Shown one piece after another: positions 20,927 through 31,856 of a stretch of 64,000 nucleotides of DNA (its first letter is position 1; every line of letters begins with the position of its first letter). The translations under genes and the position numbers were made by a program. Origin of the DNA: Nitzschia sp. pyKryTriq1 (lineage: Eukaryota; Bacillariophyta; Bacillariophyceae; Bacillariales; Bacillariaceae). The notes beneath the pieces are model-generated. The model was given only the letters and a program-made list of their open reading frames with translations. It made no database searches and was not told the origin of the DNA. Where the stretch lies: contig OY101122.1 of NCBI GenBank assembly GCA_956465555.1, forward strand, positions 1,747,001-1,811,000. Direction: 5' to 3'.

Positions 20927-21305
20927 AACACCTTTTCCATACATCGATCGATTTTGAAATGCTCACGATGAGTCATACAGTATAAGGACATTGTACATAT
21001 GGTTTATTCTGTCGAGTAAGACAAAGATAGATTATACCTTGATGCGATCTTATATTTCCAGTTCATTTTAGAAGTTATGTAGAACTCAATTCTTTCAAGT
21101 CCATGATGCAACGCCTATAAGTATAGTATTGGTGTACTCAAGAATGCTACGCTATATGTACTAGCTAGAGACATTATATTACAGCATAGTGGTGTCACAG
21201 TGATACGCAAATCCGAACCAAGCAATGCAAAGACGACATGGAGCAATCGTCGTCCGCCTCATACCATCCCTCGAGTATTCCCACACCAGCGGCAACGATT
21301 GCCGC
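20927..21305. other. Convergent 3' intergenic
   Basis: A/T-rich DNA between two convergent genes, mostly 3' UTR. No feature seen. Confidence 0.45.
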
Positions 21306-21956
21306 CTACCGACAGGATCCGATTGCAGAGTGCAGATCCAAAGGGACTCGTCGCGTGTTGCTACTGCGTGGAATCGGCGTTGTCGGCAGGTGAGCAACCG
21401 GAGTGAATCGAAGAGTGGTGGAAAGGATCGGCGAGGTTGTAGGGGAGCTGTCGCTCAAAGACATGCGGTAAGAAGTCCGGTATGATAGATGCATCGGCCC
21501 GGTGCTATTGATCGAACGCAGGGAGCGTCGTCGCTGGTGTTCCATACGAGCCTTCTCGACTGTGGCAATCTCCACCACGACTCTTTTGCCTTTCTTCGGG
21601 CCCGATGAAGAGAGAAAAGATGAAAGTGAAGCATCGGAAGAGTACAGAAGATTAGCGAGGCTGTGAAATCCAGGGGACTGTTCCACATGGCTGCTGCGCG
21701 ATTTCTGCTTCCGGTTGCCGGTGTATTCGCCTTCGTCGTTTCGAGGCTTGCTCTTGGCTTCCTGCTTCCGAGTCGCCCGACGCTTGTGAGGACGAGGAGC
21801 CATACCGTCAAAATCAAAGACTGTGGACGAGGGTCGCTTCTTTTCAGTTGCAGCGGTGGTGCCTTTCTTGCGGTCTTCGTTGATCGATTCTTCGAGGACC
21901 TTCTTGATTTTCGATTCCGCCGCAGCGGCAGCAGCTCGTTTGGTTCGTCCTGGCAT
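21306..21956 (-). CDS. Basic, low-complexity nuclear-type protein (216 aa)
   Basis: Starts at the ATG giving MPGRTKRAAAAAAESKIKK; a longer frame with an upstream ATG (22046) would add a hydrophobic stretch and fits less well with such a basic protein. It contains several K/R clusters of nuclear-localisation type (RPHKRRATRKQEAK, GPKKGKR), an alanine run and a conserved-looking C-terminus (LRFTPVAHLPTTPIP … RVPLDLHSAIGS). The overall character is that of a chromosomal or spindle-associated protein, but I cannot assign a family. Confidence 0.6.
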   Translation of the reverse strand: MPGRTKRAAAAAAESKIKKVLEESINEDRKKGTTAATEKKRPSSTVFDFDGMAPRPHKRRATRKQEAKSKPRNDEGEYTGNRKQKSRSSHVEQSPGFHSLANLLYSSDASLSSFLSSSGPKKGKRVVVEIATVEKARMEHQRRRSLRSINSTGPMHLSYRTSYRMSLSDSSPTTSPILSTTLRFTPVAHLPTTPIPRSSNTRRVPLDLHSAIGSCR

Positions 21957-22899
21957 GGTGGCAGTGTAGTAAAGAATGAAAGAGAATGTCTGAAAGAGAA
22001 GAACAAGAACCTTTGCTAGCGAGAAAATGCCGATATCCGATATCATGATTCATTTCTCCAACGACGAAGCGGCAAATGGAAGTGTGAAAGAAACCGCCGC
22101 CGAATGTCGGTTCTTAGTTTCAGTCGCAATTCGTTTCATTTTTGATTTCGGTTTCATTTCTGTTTCTCCCACATTTTGAATTTGGAACTGAGCTGTCAGT
22201 CGTGGTTTGGTGCGTTGTGATTTTTTTGTGAATGAAAAGTCAGCCGATGAACTTTTGGAGTTTGGTGTCTCTCGCCGCCTCTCGCCTCTGCTCTCTCTCT
22301 CTCTCACTCGGCATCGAACGCGGTGATGCTGCTCAGGTGCTGCTCCCTCCTCTGCTGATCGTGGGTGTGGTGTTGCTTGGCTCGCGCAGAGGCTCGGCAT
22401 GCGCGCATACAATCAACCTTATTATCCCCCTTTGAATGCAAAAATCCCTCTTTTAGGTATTCAGTTATGTATATGTATATAACGAAATTGGAGACAGTTG
22501 CGCGCGCTCTCGCTGTCTCATCTCACAAACTCTCTTGATTGGCGATTTGCGGGAAAACCCCGAAAGGATGCGAAGATGAGGCTGTATGTGGGATGGCGAT
22601 GAGCATCCCCACAAACACCACTACCAGTACCAGTACTGTACCGGTACCACTCCACTCGACGACAGTGGATAGAACGTTTTTCATACTTTGCAACCCAATC
22701 TTCGACGAGCAAAGGGAGTCGCAACACCAACAACTGCACTAATACTTGTACCCGATTCGATACCACTCCTATTCTGCTTTCCTTTAGTCCGAAGTGCGGT
22801 CTGGCATCCTTCTCAAAGAACATCACCGCTATCACCTCACCCCGACAGGAAACTACAAGTGATCTGTGACCTTCGATCAAACTCGGTGCCGAAAGAACC
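21957..22899. other. Divergent promoter region with CT-rich and GTAC-rich patches
   Basis: 943 nt between two divergent genes. A CT-rich pyrimidine stretch lies around 22285-22310, GCGCGC-containing sequence around 22500, and a GTAC/CCGG palindrome cluster at about 22619-22655. Frames here are short and unlike any protein family. Confidence 0.45.
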
Positions 22900-25689
22900 A
22901 TGGGTGATTCAGGAAGCACTTCCCTGGTACCGGTGTACGATGTGGTAAGAAGGAACGGAGCTATTTTGATTCTCGTCATAATGTGACTTCTTTCTCACTA
23001 TTTCCGAACCTAAATATCATGACAGCCGAATATTGTTCGATCCATGGGAAACATGCTGCGTGGACCCAGAGAACGCTACTCGACAAATTTTACCGATGTT
23101 TTCGCTTCTGACCGGGAAGTGCAGTACCAATATGTGAATGGCTTGCTCGCGGTGATGGTTGCCTTTGTGATTGTGTTGATCTTTTGGATATTCGTCTTGT
23201 GCGTATTGAAATTTAAAGGCGACGACGTCGGTTGTGCCTCGGGACAACCATTTCAATCGTATGAAGGCGAGGAGGATTTAGACTCTACTGACGATGAGAG
23301 TTTTTGTTCGCTTGGATCTGCCTCGCATACTGACAGCCAGGCAGAAGACGAAAATTCTGTTTCAAAACTCATCAGCAAAAACAAAGACAACTTGCAAAAC
23401 TTCTCGGAAGAGGAAAATGCAGGTGGTGGCGGACCTCCGACTGGTAATACAACGCGTGATGAAGAATCTTTCGTTAATCATTCATCCGCCGTCAAGAATC
23501 ACGCAACAAAGAATCGCAGGGAAAGGCGCACTCGATTTTGCTTCCTGATGGCCAGTCTTCTATCTTTGGTGTGTGTTCCTTTGATCTTAGTTTTGTCATT
23601 TGGTCCCATGAAAGAGGCAGTGCATACTTCTGATGGGCTCGTTATTGTAAGTTCGTGGCGATTCTGCGTTGGTTTATGAAATAATGTGTATCACGAGACT
23701 AACTCGAATGAGTGCTGTGCGATTTTCAGGTCGCCAGGGATACCTTGCTTCAAGTAAACATTTCTATCGAAAGTATTGAGGAAGCCATAGCAAGCGCTAC
23801 TGAGACAGTAAAGGGTGCGACGTTAGACGTGGGGGCGATATGCCCAGATGTGAACGCGACCGAGTTTACAGAAAGGATTGGGATCGATTTGAATGAATTG
23901 ATCAGCAGCATTGCCAACGAATATGATTCCATGACAGAAATATCCCAGAAGGACATCGAGTTTGTCCGTGCCCTGCTATTTGATCTTGAGGAAGGTTTGA
24001 TTGCGTTTGAGAACTCAGTAGAGGAGACCAACAATTTGTTGTGGATGATTCCTGCTGTCCTTTTCTCCGTCAGTATACTGACCGCTGTTGCAATGCTAGG
24101 AGTCCTTCTTGTATGGAGGGGAAAGTCTGGACAGAAGATCCAAAACTTTATGTCCTATGTTGTTCTTCCACTTTTGATGGCTACGGCTCTTGCTTGTTGG
24201 ATCATACTTATTTTTGCTTCTTTGGGAACAATGTTGGGATCTGATGTGTGCACTTCAAGCACATCCAATGGATCGCCCGACGAAACTGTCCAACAAATTC
24301 TCGACGTTTTGAATCTGGACAGGAATAGTACTGCATTCAAGGTGGCCTCAGCTTACACGAACGTAAGTTTTTTCGCTCTTTCAATCATTTTACTTGCCAC
24401 ATTACTCACTTATTTTGTTTCTGCATACGTACTTGTAGCGTTGCATTGGGCCCAGCCCAACTGAAGATCTCGATGGGCTCCAGTTGATCGTACAGGAGAA
24501 CATCGATACGATTTGGCGAGAGGTTTCGAGAATCGATTCTCTCGGGCGTGCACAGATAATGGAAACCTGCGGGGCAACCGAATTGGAAGGCCTTCTCTTG
24601 TCGGCTCGTAATGTTGCCAAAATTTTGACTTCCATCCGTCGTTCGTTGGACAGTACTAGCACATCGCTGGGTTGCGAGAGGATTTATCCCATTTACGCTT
24701 CAGCGGCACATGACGCAGTTTGCACTGATGCAGCATCGGCTGTTGCTATGGGATTTTTCATCTTCCTCGTGCTAAGTTTATCCTTGATGACAATGATATC
24801 ATTGCGTGCTGCATGGTACCAGAACATCAAAGCGGAGAAAGTATACCATGACGAGAGTGAAGTCGCGGAAAATATGATCCTTGATGAGCATGAGGAGTAT
24901 CTTGCATATATTTCGAAATATAAACATGAATGGCAAGAATATCGTGGTTTCGATGAAAAGCCTATTGACGAGCCGGCTGGGTTTCATGATGAGGGCTCGT
25001 ATTCGGATCGTTCCGAGGGGTCATCCTACTTTGATGAAGAATATAGAAGCGATGCAGAAGGCTACAACGGATCTTTGGAAGGATCAGATGACGGCTCGGA
25101 GGTTAGCGACGGTTGCTATCAAGTTACAGTGGTTCCTACGGGATCTGTGAACACCAGAGAGTCGGGCCACAAGGACGGGACGGAATCATATGACGATATC
25201 TCTCTTCCCAACTTTGAAGCACAAGAGAGCTTTGCTTCTTTTTCTGTAGCCGAGGAAGACCTTTTGAGGGTACCTCCACCCCCTGCGAACCCAGAATTCC
25301 GCCAGGATCCAAGGACTTCTGCAACTGCTCCTATGGATTCTATGTCAAGGCAGCAAGCTTCTGAATCATCGAGTGGACAATACAAACAGTCGAGTAGTTT
25401 CTTCGACAAGTACGGAATCGATCCTGGGTCTAGCGTTCGAAGGAAGGCTTCAACCCCACCGATTAGACCCTCCTCCGTAGACCCGCCAGCTACAAGTCCA
25501 GGCGTTGGTACGCAAAAATCAGCCCAAGTTCATGCACCCCCACTACGAAGAAGCAGCTCCCAATCACCAGGAAACATTCCATCGCACAGAACGCGTTTCA
25601 AGACCGATGCAACAAACGACAACGAAGTGGAAATTGAATTGAGCCATTCTCCCTACAGCCCAGATGATGACATGCACTTTGAATGTTAA
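22900..25689 (+). CDS. Five-TM membrane protein with acidic tail, four exons (849 aa)
   Basis: Exons 22900-22944, 23026-23646, 23730-24362 and 24439-25689; introns of 81, 83 and 76 nt begin GTAAG and end in CAG or TAG, and all joins keep frame. The first exon encodes only 15 residues (MGDSGSTSLVPVYDV). Predicted membrane spans lie near residues 53-79, 187-210, 327-351, 362-389 and 535-558. A charged, probably cytosolic loop separates spans 1 and 2; two loops with paired cysteines and glycosylation-type NxS/T sites follow spans 2 and 4. The last 290 residues are acidic, then serine/proline-rich with RRKAST, a possible basophilic kinase site. Topology recalls tweety/prominin-type proteins, but I see no diagnostic motif, so function is unassigned. 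Confidence 0.78.
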
Positions 25690-26785
25690 AATCCTGCTGG
25701 GCCAACGATAGGTTATGATCGCATCATTGCCTTTGAAGACATGCATTCCTTTTAAGCCCTGCCTATTCTTGCCGTGTCGAGCTACTTTCGACATTTCATC
25801 GAAGGACTACCCTATTTTACATGACGCATAATATTATGAATTCATACATCATCTCTCTACTGCTCGCCTAAACTCTACTACTAGAGTAGAGAGATCCAGT
25901 TAGTAGTCGCTCTCTCTCTCCTCGCCTGCTGTCCTCGAGGGCCCAGCCAACAGGCAGGAGATTATGTAGCAGCATAGAACTAGAGAGCCCTACCTGGTAG
26001 TTGGCGAAGTACAAAATAGAGGCCAGGCGAGTAGAGTACGAATTTATGGTCTGGTAGTAGCAGCTACGAAGCAAGAGTAACTAAACTTTCTGGTCATATT
26101 AGTCAGATTAGTAGCGGGTAGCGGTCGGGTCATTTTGAGAATGACTGTCACCGATCGCTTGTTGCTGATCGTAATACTTTCATAACTTTTCATGTTACTA
26201 CTTGCAATTATCCTACACTCTTTGGCTAGATTTATTCGGTTTATTACGACCCATTAGTCTATTCAGCTATACAGAGCAATTGTATATCGGGAGCAGGAAT
26301 TTCATGGCAATCATGGAATGCACAACGCAATGAGGAGTTCCGAAGCGATAAGTCTCGCCAGGTACTCGTTCTTTCACAAGCAAGAGAAGGAACAAAGGAA
26401 GAGGTCAACGAGAACTCCAAACTGAAGCTTCAGAGAAGACGTAGGGTTTGGTACCGACGTACGTAACCCTGCTCTTCATTTACTTTTCTTTCGTTTCCTA
26501 AGAAATTAGCTCACAATTTATCTGAACTGTGTTTTGTCAACTACTGCTACCGCAACTACTAAAACTACAACAAAATAACCCAGCAACTTGAACTAAAGTA
26601 TTGATTTGTAACAGAAGGATATCCTGGCTCTGCGAGCACATCATGATGGCCAAGGAAATCAAACACGATTGGGACAGTACCTAACCAATGGAGGAGAGGC
26701 TTGTGCAATACACACGGTCTATGCGACTCGTACGACCAGAGTCTGCCCGTCGTCGGTAGATAATGTCCTGAAGGATCTTCCACGC

Positions 26786-26924
26786 TATGGCTGTACTAAA
26801 GTATGGGATCCTTCGCGTGGACCGCGCGTGGCCTGGTACAAAACTCAACGCAGAACTCCGTACAAAATTTGGTTGAGGTGATTTAATTGTCTGGCAGCGG
26901 CCAGACTGCGTGATAATTCTCCGT
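26786..26924 (+). repeat. Dispersed 140-bp repeat, copy 1
   Basis: About 139 bp that recurs inverted at 37576-37716 with roughly eight differences including one 2-nt indel. Both copies carry the same short open frame (…WYKTQRRTPYKIWLR, then stop). No terminal inverted repeats or flanking duplication are obvious; it could be a fragment of a larger mobile element or a short nonautonomous one. Confidence 0.7.
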
Positions 26925-27106
26925 CAACTTGGTACCGCCACCAACTACTGGTACAGTTAGTAGCGAGTATATCTACTAAAAAGGTCTTGCTGGCAATATT
27001 TACTAGCTAAATTTACACGCGGATTTTCACGCAGTACCTACCCAGCACAACATAGATCGGTGAGATTCAGGTCAAAAATCGATCATTTGAAAAATCCAAC
27101 ACAACA

Positions 27107-27136
27107 CAATATTTCTTCATACAATGAAGAATATTG
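27107..27136. repeat. Short hairpin
   Basis: Arms CAATATTTCTTCAT and ATGAAGAATATTG pair almost fully, with one bulged base and a two- to three-base loop. Role unknown. Confidence 0.6.
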
Positions 27137-27875
27137 TCATAATTGGCTTACCTTCGTTTCATGGTCTGGTTGTTGAGATATGGTCTTCGCCATAGTCAGT
27201 TTGTGTTTTTGTACCAAAACGGCATCACTTTTTCTACGCCATCTACGTAGAATCAGTACCGCGCGAAAAATGGCATCACTTTTGGACACCGGTAGCCAGG
27301 TACTGCGTGAGCAAAATCTGCTTCCGACCACACGCATAACAATGTGTGGCGTGTAGTCAACGGACAGACGGTACACAGAATCTACCCGGTACGAGTACCA
27401 GGGTACCGGTAGGTACCGCCTGCCGTACCCGGTACGAAGCGGCAAGATTCATATCCTGGTGCCGGCCAGACGATCCCACGTGGCCGAGAAGAAAACAAAA
27501 CGCGCGCGTAGATGCTGGCCAGAAGATGACGCAGATGGAAGAAAAAAAGTGTGTCGGCATGAACCTGTCCTTCATTCGTGGATAATTGCAGTAGAAACCT
27601 CAACAAAATGAATTCAACGCATGTTATGTACGCATGTCTACAGGCCAACGAAAAAATGAATGGAAATCCTTGGTGCGACGTTTTCGCGAAGTCCTAACCA
27701 GCGGGCTCACAAAGTGACGACGTGGCGATCCTACCAGAGATCACGTTGCCCCCTCTGAACCACGCACTCCTCGACAATCGGCAACTCCTCCTTTCGCTGG
27801 CGCCGAAACACAACAGTCCTTGCTCTCTCACTTTTTAGAATCTGTTCAGAAGAGCCGAAAGAACACCTGGAAAAA

Positions 27876-29165
27876 ATGGGAAAGGGAGGAAGAACCGATG
27901 CCACCGTTCGGCAACTAGCCGCCGAGAGGGCCTCTGGACTGTCTGGTTGGAAGTCGCCATACAATCCATTGGATCCCAATGCACCGACGCTCCCTACCAA
28001 AGGAGAAATCAAGGCCTCAATTCCGAAGCATTGCTTTCAGCGCTCCTACATCTGGGGCATGGTGTACTTGATTCGTGATTTGATTATGACGGCTGCATTT
28101 ACGTATGGTATCAGCTTGGTACTTTCGACGGATCTTCCTGACATAAAGGACCCGGTTGCCGTAGCCACATGGACGCTGGGATGGGGATTTTATGCGTTCT
28201 GGCAGGGAACCATCTGGACCGGACCGTGGGTTATCGCCCACGAGTGCGGACACGGAGCATTTTCCCCTTCTCAAACCTGGAACGATATTGTTGGCTTCAT
28301 CGTCCATCAGGCGCTTTTGGTGCCTTACTTTGCGTGGCAGTACACTCACGCCAAGCACCACCGTCGTACCAACCACTTGACGGATGGCGAATCGCATGTG
28401 CCTTCCACCGGTGCCGACAATGGCCTTGGACCTAGCAACGAGCGTTTGTCGTTTTACGCCGTGATGCACGAGGCCATGGGTGACGGTGCTTTTGCTGGCT
28501 TCCAAGTGTGGTCTCACTTGGCCATCGGCTGGCCACTCTACCTTTTGGGGCTTGCCTCGACTGGAAAGATTGACCAAAAGGGCCAGCCCCTCGATGGACG
28601 GATCATGGATCATTTCCGCACGTCCTCTCCCATGTTCCCTGAAAAGATTTCGTTCAAGATTTTCTTGTCGACCACGACGACCGTCCTTTCTCTCTTTGGG
28701 TTGATCTACGCAGGCATGCAATTTGGCTTCCTTCCAGTTCTCCTCTGGTACCTGAACCCTTACTTTGTTGTCAACGCCTGGCTGGTGCTTTACACTTGGT
28801 TGCAACATTCTGACCCAAGTGTTCCCCACTACGGCGAGGGCGAATGGACCTGGGTAAGGGGTGCCTTGAGTACGATCGACCGTCCCTATGGAATCTTCGA
28901 TTTCTTCCACCACCGCATTGGATCTACGCATGTGGCACACCACTTGTTCCACGAAATGCCTCACTACAATGCCTTGGAGGCGACGCATGCCATCAAGGCA
29001 TTTTTGGAACCCAAGGGATTGTACAACTACGACCCCACCCCATGGTATAAAGCCATGTGGAAGGTTGCCAAGACCTGTCACTACGTGGAAGCCGACACCG
29101 GCATCCAATACTACAAGTCGCTTGAGGATGTGCCTCTTTCCAAGGACCTGAAGAAGAAGGCATAA
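27876..29165 (+). CDS. FAD2: Microsomal delta-12 (omega-6) fatty acid desaturase
   Basis: Introduces the delta-12 double bond into oleoyl chains on membrane lipids, giving linoleate, an early step of polyunsaturated fatty acid synthesis. 429 residues from the ATG after AAAAA. The three histidine boxes are present: HECGHGA from about residue 122, HAKHH from 158 and HVAHH from 352. Several hydrophobic spans lie between them. There is no N-terminal signal peptide or plastid presequence and no cytochrome b5 domain, and the C-terminus is lysine-rich (KDLKKKA), all consistent with the ER FAD2 type rather than the plastid FAD6 type. Single exon. An equally long open frame on the other strand is a shadow. 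Confidence 0.93.
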   Translation: MGKGGRTDATVRQLAAERASGLSGWKSPYNPLDPNAPTLPTKGEIKASIPKHCFQRSYIWGMVYLIRDLIMTAAFTYGISLVLSTDLPDIKDPVAVATWTLGWGFYAFWQGTIWTGPWVIAHECGHGAFSPSQTWNDIVGFIVHQALLVPYFAWQYTHAKHHRRTNHLTDGESHVPSTGADNGLGPSNERLSFYAVMHEAMGDGAFAGFQVWSHLAIGWPLYLLGLASTGKIDQKGQPLDGRIMDHFRTSSPMFPEKISFKIFLSTTTTVLSLFGLIYAGMQFGFLPVLLWYLNPYFVVNAWLVLYTWLQHSDPSVPHYGEGEWTWVRGALSTIDRPYGIFDFFHHRIGSTHVAHHLFHEMPHYNALEATHAIKAFLEPKGLYNYDPTPWYKAMWKVAKTCHYVEADTGIQYYKSLEDVPLSKDLKKKA

Positions 29166-29348
29166 AAATGTTGTTGCATGTAGCTACTTTTTATTCATAG
29201 AAAAAATGTATTGCTACTCCCTTCTTATGAAGACAAATGACTACGAAATGTGAGATGTGGCCGTCTCTGGCTAGATGTGCTGTACAGTCAGTATCCAGTA
29301 TCGCCCAGAGTTCGTCGTTTTTGCGAGTTTCGGAGCGGTAATTGTTAT

Positions 29349-30323
29349 TTACATTACGTGATTGAGCGCCGCGTCCCTTACGACAGAGGCAATCCGATCA
29401 ATGGCATCAGTTGAGGTTTCCGCAAAAGTATTGAAATAGTTTTCAATGGTGATTCGTTCTTTAGGGACTCCAGCCAGTTTCAAGCCATTCTTCCACTCGC
29501 TGACCATTTGGCCATTTCCAATCAGATGGTAGTGTGTTTCAGTTAAAGAGCAAATGTCTTCGTTGATGACGAGTCTTATATTCTCTTCCGATGACGAGAG
29601 CCGCCCAATTTCGCTGGTGATAATAGGTTTGTAACGAAAGTCTTCATATGCTGTTGCCCAAACATTTAAGTAGTCTGCAAACAGCTTTTCCGACTCGTGT
29701 CGGAAACAGGCAAACAAGTCAATCGAGCCAGCAAAATTCTCCGACAAAAGCTTCTCAACGGCACCGACGCATGGTCCAACACCGACTCCAGTAGAAATCA
29801 TTACAAGGTGCTCTGTATTTGGTGCAATCCCTTCGGCAATAGGAACATGGAACTTGCCACCGAACTTAATAGGTGTTCCTGGCTCTGCTGTCGCAAAGGT
29901 TCGCGACTTGACACCCACGACTTTCATCACAATATCCATAGATTTGCCGTTGCATCGGGTGACTGTATAAGGGCCTCTCATCCACCCGTCGTTGTTCTTC
30001 ATATCTTTCGTGGTCTTTTCATTCATATCTTCGGCGTCGGGGTCGCCCTTAATTTCCATTGCCAGCACGTGCCCAGGTTCATACTCCAGCGGCTCTTCGT
30101 CGCCTTCGACTAGTTCAATATGAAGCATGACGCTACCATCGCCGATAATTTCAGTTTTTCCCAAAAGTCCATTTCGTTTATCGTACTGGACCGCTCCTCC
30201 TCCTTCGGCATGAAGTGCAGTGAGGGTTTTCGACAGTGCTCCTCGCTGCCATGGCGACGGTGAAAAGGCGTTGACCGAGCACGACGCTCCGAGCAGCAGA
30301 AGAAGTGATGGAAAGACTTTCAT
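29349..30323 (-). CDS. Plastid-targeted FNR-like flavin oxidoreductase (324 aa)
   Basis: Belongs to the ferredoxin-NADP reductase superfamily of FAD/NAD(P)-binding enzymes. The ATG at 30323 opens MKVFPSLLLLLGASCSVNA followed by FSPSPW: a signal peptide ending before Phe, the ASAFAP-type plastid presequence of diatoms. (The frame extends 14 codons upstream to a GTG, which I discard.) FAD site: RGPYTVTRCNG, the RxYT motif. NAD(P) side: MISTGVGVGPCVGAV, ACFRHESEKLFADYL and HYHLIGNGQMV. It lacks the C-terminal aromatic residue of photosynthetic FNR and ends in NHVM, so it is probably not the photosynthetic enzyme itself; the electron partner is unknown. Confidence 0.82.
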   Translation of the reverse strand: MKVFPSLLLLLGASCSVNAFSPSPWQRGALSKTLTALHAEGGGAVQYDKRNGLLGKTEIIGDGSVMLHIELVEGDEEPLEYEPGHVLAMEIKGDPDAEDMNEKTTKDMKNNDGWMRGPYTVTRCNGKSMDIVMKVVGVKSRTFATAEPGTPIKFGGKFHVPIAEGIAPNTEHLVMISTGVGVGPCVGAVEKLLSENFAGSIDLFACFRHESEKLFADYLNVWATAYEDFRYKPIITSEIGRLSSSEENIRLVINEDICSLTETHYHLIGNGQMVSEWKNGLKLAGVPKERITIENYFNTFAETSTDAIDRIASVVRDAALNHVM

Positions 30324-31013
30324 TACTAGTTGCAAATTCTCTAGAGGGCAGTGAGCGATAGACACTTCGTGGGAAGCTGACTCTATTGGATGGTGTGCAC
30401 TGCCCGATCTGACTGTGGTTCAGGTGCTACACGTCGTCTATTGTATTTTTCCTTCGCGGCTTCGCATTTTATCTCCATCGTTCATCGTTGCTGAAACCAG
30501 AGGGATGAGCGACGAGACCGACCGCGAGAACCGAGAACCGAGAAAACGAGAAAACGACAAAAAGCGAAAGATGCAAGAAAAAGTGGGACGTGCGGGCCAC
30601 GTCATCACCGTCTTCGCGCTCTCGCACTTGTTGACTGATTGGCGCGTTTTGGGACTGCCGACAGCATAGTAGGCGTGGAGCGAGCGAGAGACAAGGAAAG
30701 GCATGCGCGCACAAACGCGCGCAAAAACCAATCACCGATTACTAAAAGGTTCCAAGAGGAAAAGAGAAGGAAACCATACGAGAGACGGATTGAAAACCGC
30801 CATAAAACTTTTCTTTTTACCCAGCGAGGTAAAAAGAGTCTATCATCGGAAGCGGAAGCAGACAATAGATGGTTCGGTTCGGCATGATGTTCCACAAAGC
30901 TGGGTGGGTCCAAAAAACTCCTCCTTTGTAGCCCGCGGTGAGTTCGCCTCCTTCACCGTTACTGGCCCGTAGAGCCTTGAAAGTCGCCAATGACGTGGCG
31001 CCGAAGATGTCCT
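30324..31013. other. Intergenic
   Basis: Between the 5' end of the FNR-like gene and the 3' end of the small gene at 31014. It is purine-rich on the plus strand around 30500-30830. Open frames on both strands are mutually overlapping and look like chance. Confidence 0.4.
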
Positions 31014-31384
31014 CTACACCTGGAACTTGTCCCACCCTACAGTTGGGTGGGGAGAAAGTCCCTTTGATCGAGTCGTCGGCGATGGCGAGGAACGTCGCGA
31101 GATGACCCATCCCGGTAACCCCTACCAAGAGGGACGAAATCCTCTTGGGTTTTCGCCAAGGTGATGTTATGGACGAATTTCACCTCTCCTTCTTTCGTGG
31201 CCACCAGCATCGCTGCATCTCCTCCTGCCGCCGCCACTTCAAGCTTCATCATATCGGTCGTCGTCTCGTTGGTCGCATCAAGGTTGTTGAGTTGTTTTTC
31301 GATTTTCGCCTTCACCCACGATCCCTCTTTTTGGATTCGCTCCTGGAGATAGTCTCCCCACTTCGGGTTGGTAGTAGACGCCAT
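31014..31384 (-). CDS. Small two-exon unknown protein (93 aa)
   Basis: Exon 1 (31126-31384) gives MASTTNPKWGDYLQERIQK… and would otherwise run past a good-looking GTAGGG donor into a basic nonsense tail. Using that donor and the CTGTAG acceptor removes an 89-nt intron (31037-31125), in the size range of other introns here, and yields a neat end …FVPLGWDKFQV. The 93-residue product is helical at the N-terminus with several lysine/glutamate pairs; no family recognised. The intron is my model; the unspliced frame would code 115 residues. Confidence 0.5.
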
Positions 31385-31856
31385 TGAAAGGTTTGTAAAG
31401 TGTGCTTTTTAAACTATTCTTACTGGTAACTCGAAGACGAAGCGATGTTCGTTTGATCGATGATCTTGTGTGATCATCGGTCGTCTCTCGTCGGTCAGTT
31501 GGATATTATTTGGCGCACTCTGGTCGACTTCTGGTCTGTCCGTCTCTCGTTGGGGGTGCGAACCTCCTGCGGAGAGCTCCGCTCGCTGCCGATACCGGTA
31601 GATTATTGAGGAGGAGTCATGAGTCATGAGTCGTGAGGAGTCGTCGTGGAGTGAGTCAGTCCATAGTCAGTCGTCGTCAACTTTTCAGTTGGCAGCAACT
31701 ACCTCACCTCATACCGGTATATCAACTTGTGTCTAATTTAGTCGACGAAGGAACTCCACCACCTGGGTAGTGTCTACGAGTAGCAGACTACCCTCCCCAT
31801 TCACTCTCGCGCTCAGTACCAAAGACATGTTCTACGAGTCCGAGTCTTGGGTTCAC
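31385..31856. other. Intergenic
   Basis: Promoter side of the small gene and 3' side of the glycosyltransferase. Contains repeated GAGTCATGAGTC-type and GTCGTC words around 31610-31680; nothing else seen. Confidence 0.4.

Larger units (their letters stand above)
25690..27875. other. Intergenic, about 2.2 kb, repeat-bearing
   Basis: Between the five-TM gene and the desaturase. It contains GTAC/CCGG clusters (about 26930-26965 and 27385-27445), a copy of an inverted dispersed repeat (26786-26924), and a hairpin (27107-27136). No supported gene. Confidence 0.5.

Noticed and set aside
21957-22046. Hydrophobic N-terminal extension of the basic 216-residue protein
   Set aside because: An in-frame ATG exists, but the extension would give a membrane segment to a highly basic nuclear-type protein; the downstream ATG fits better.
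28017-29108. 363-codon open frame antisense to the desaturase
   Set aside because: It mirrors the FAD2 coding sequence, has no recognisable domain, and its composition is the expected shadow of the codon use on the other strand.
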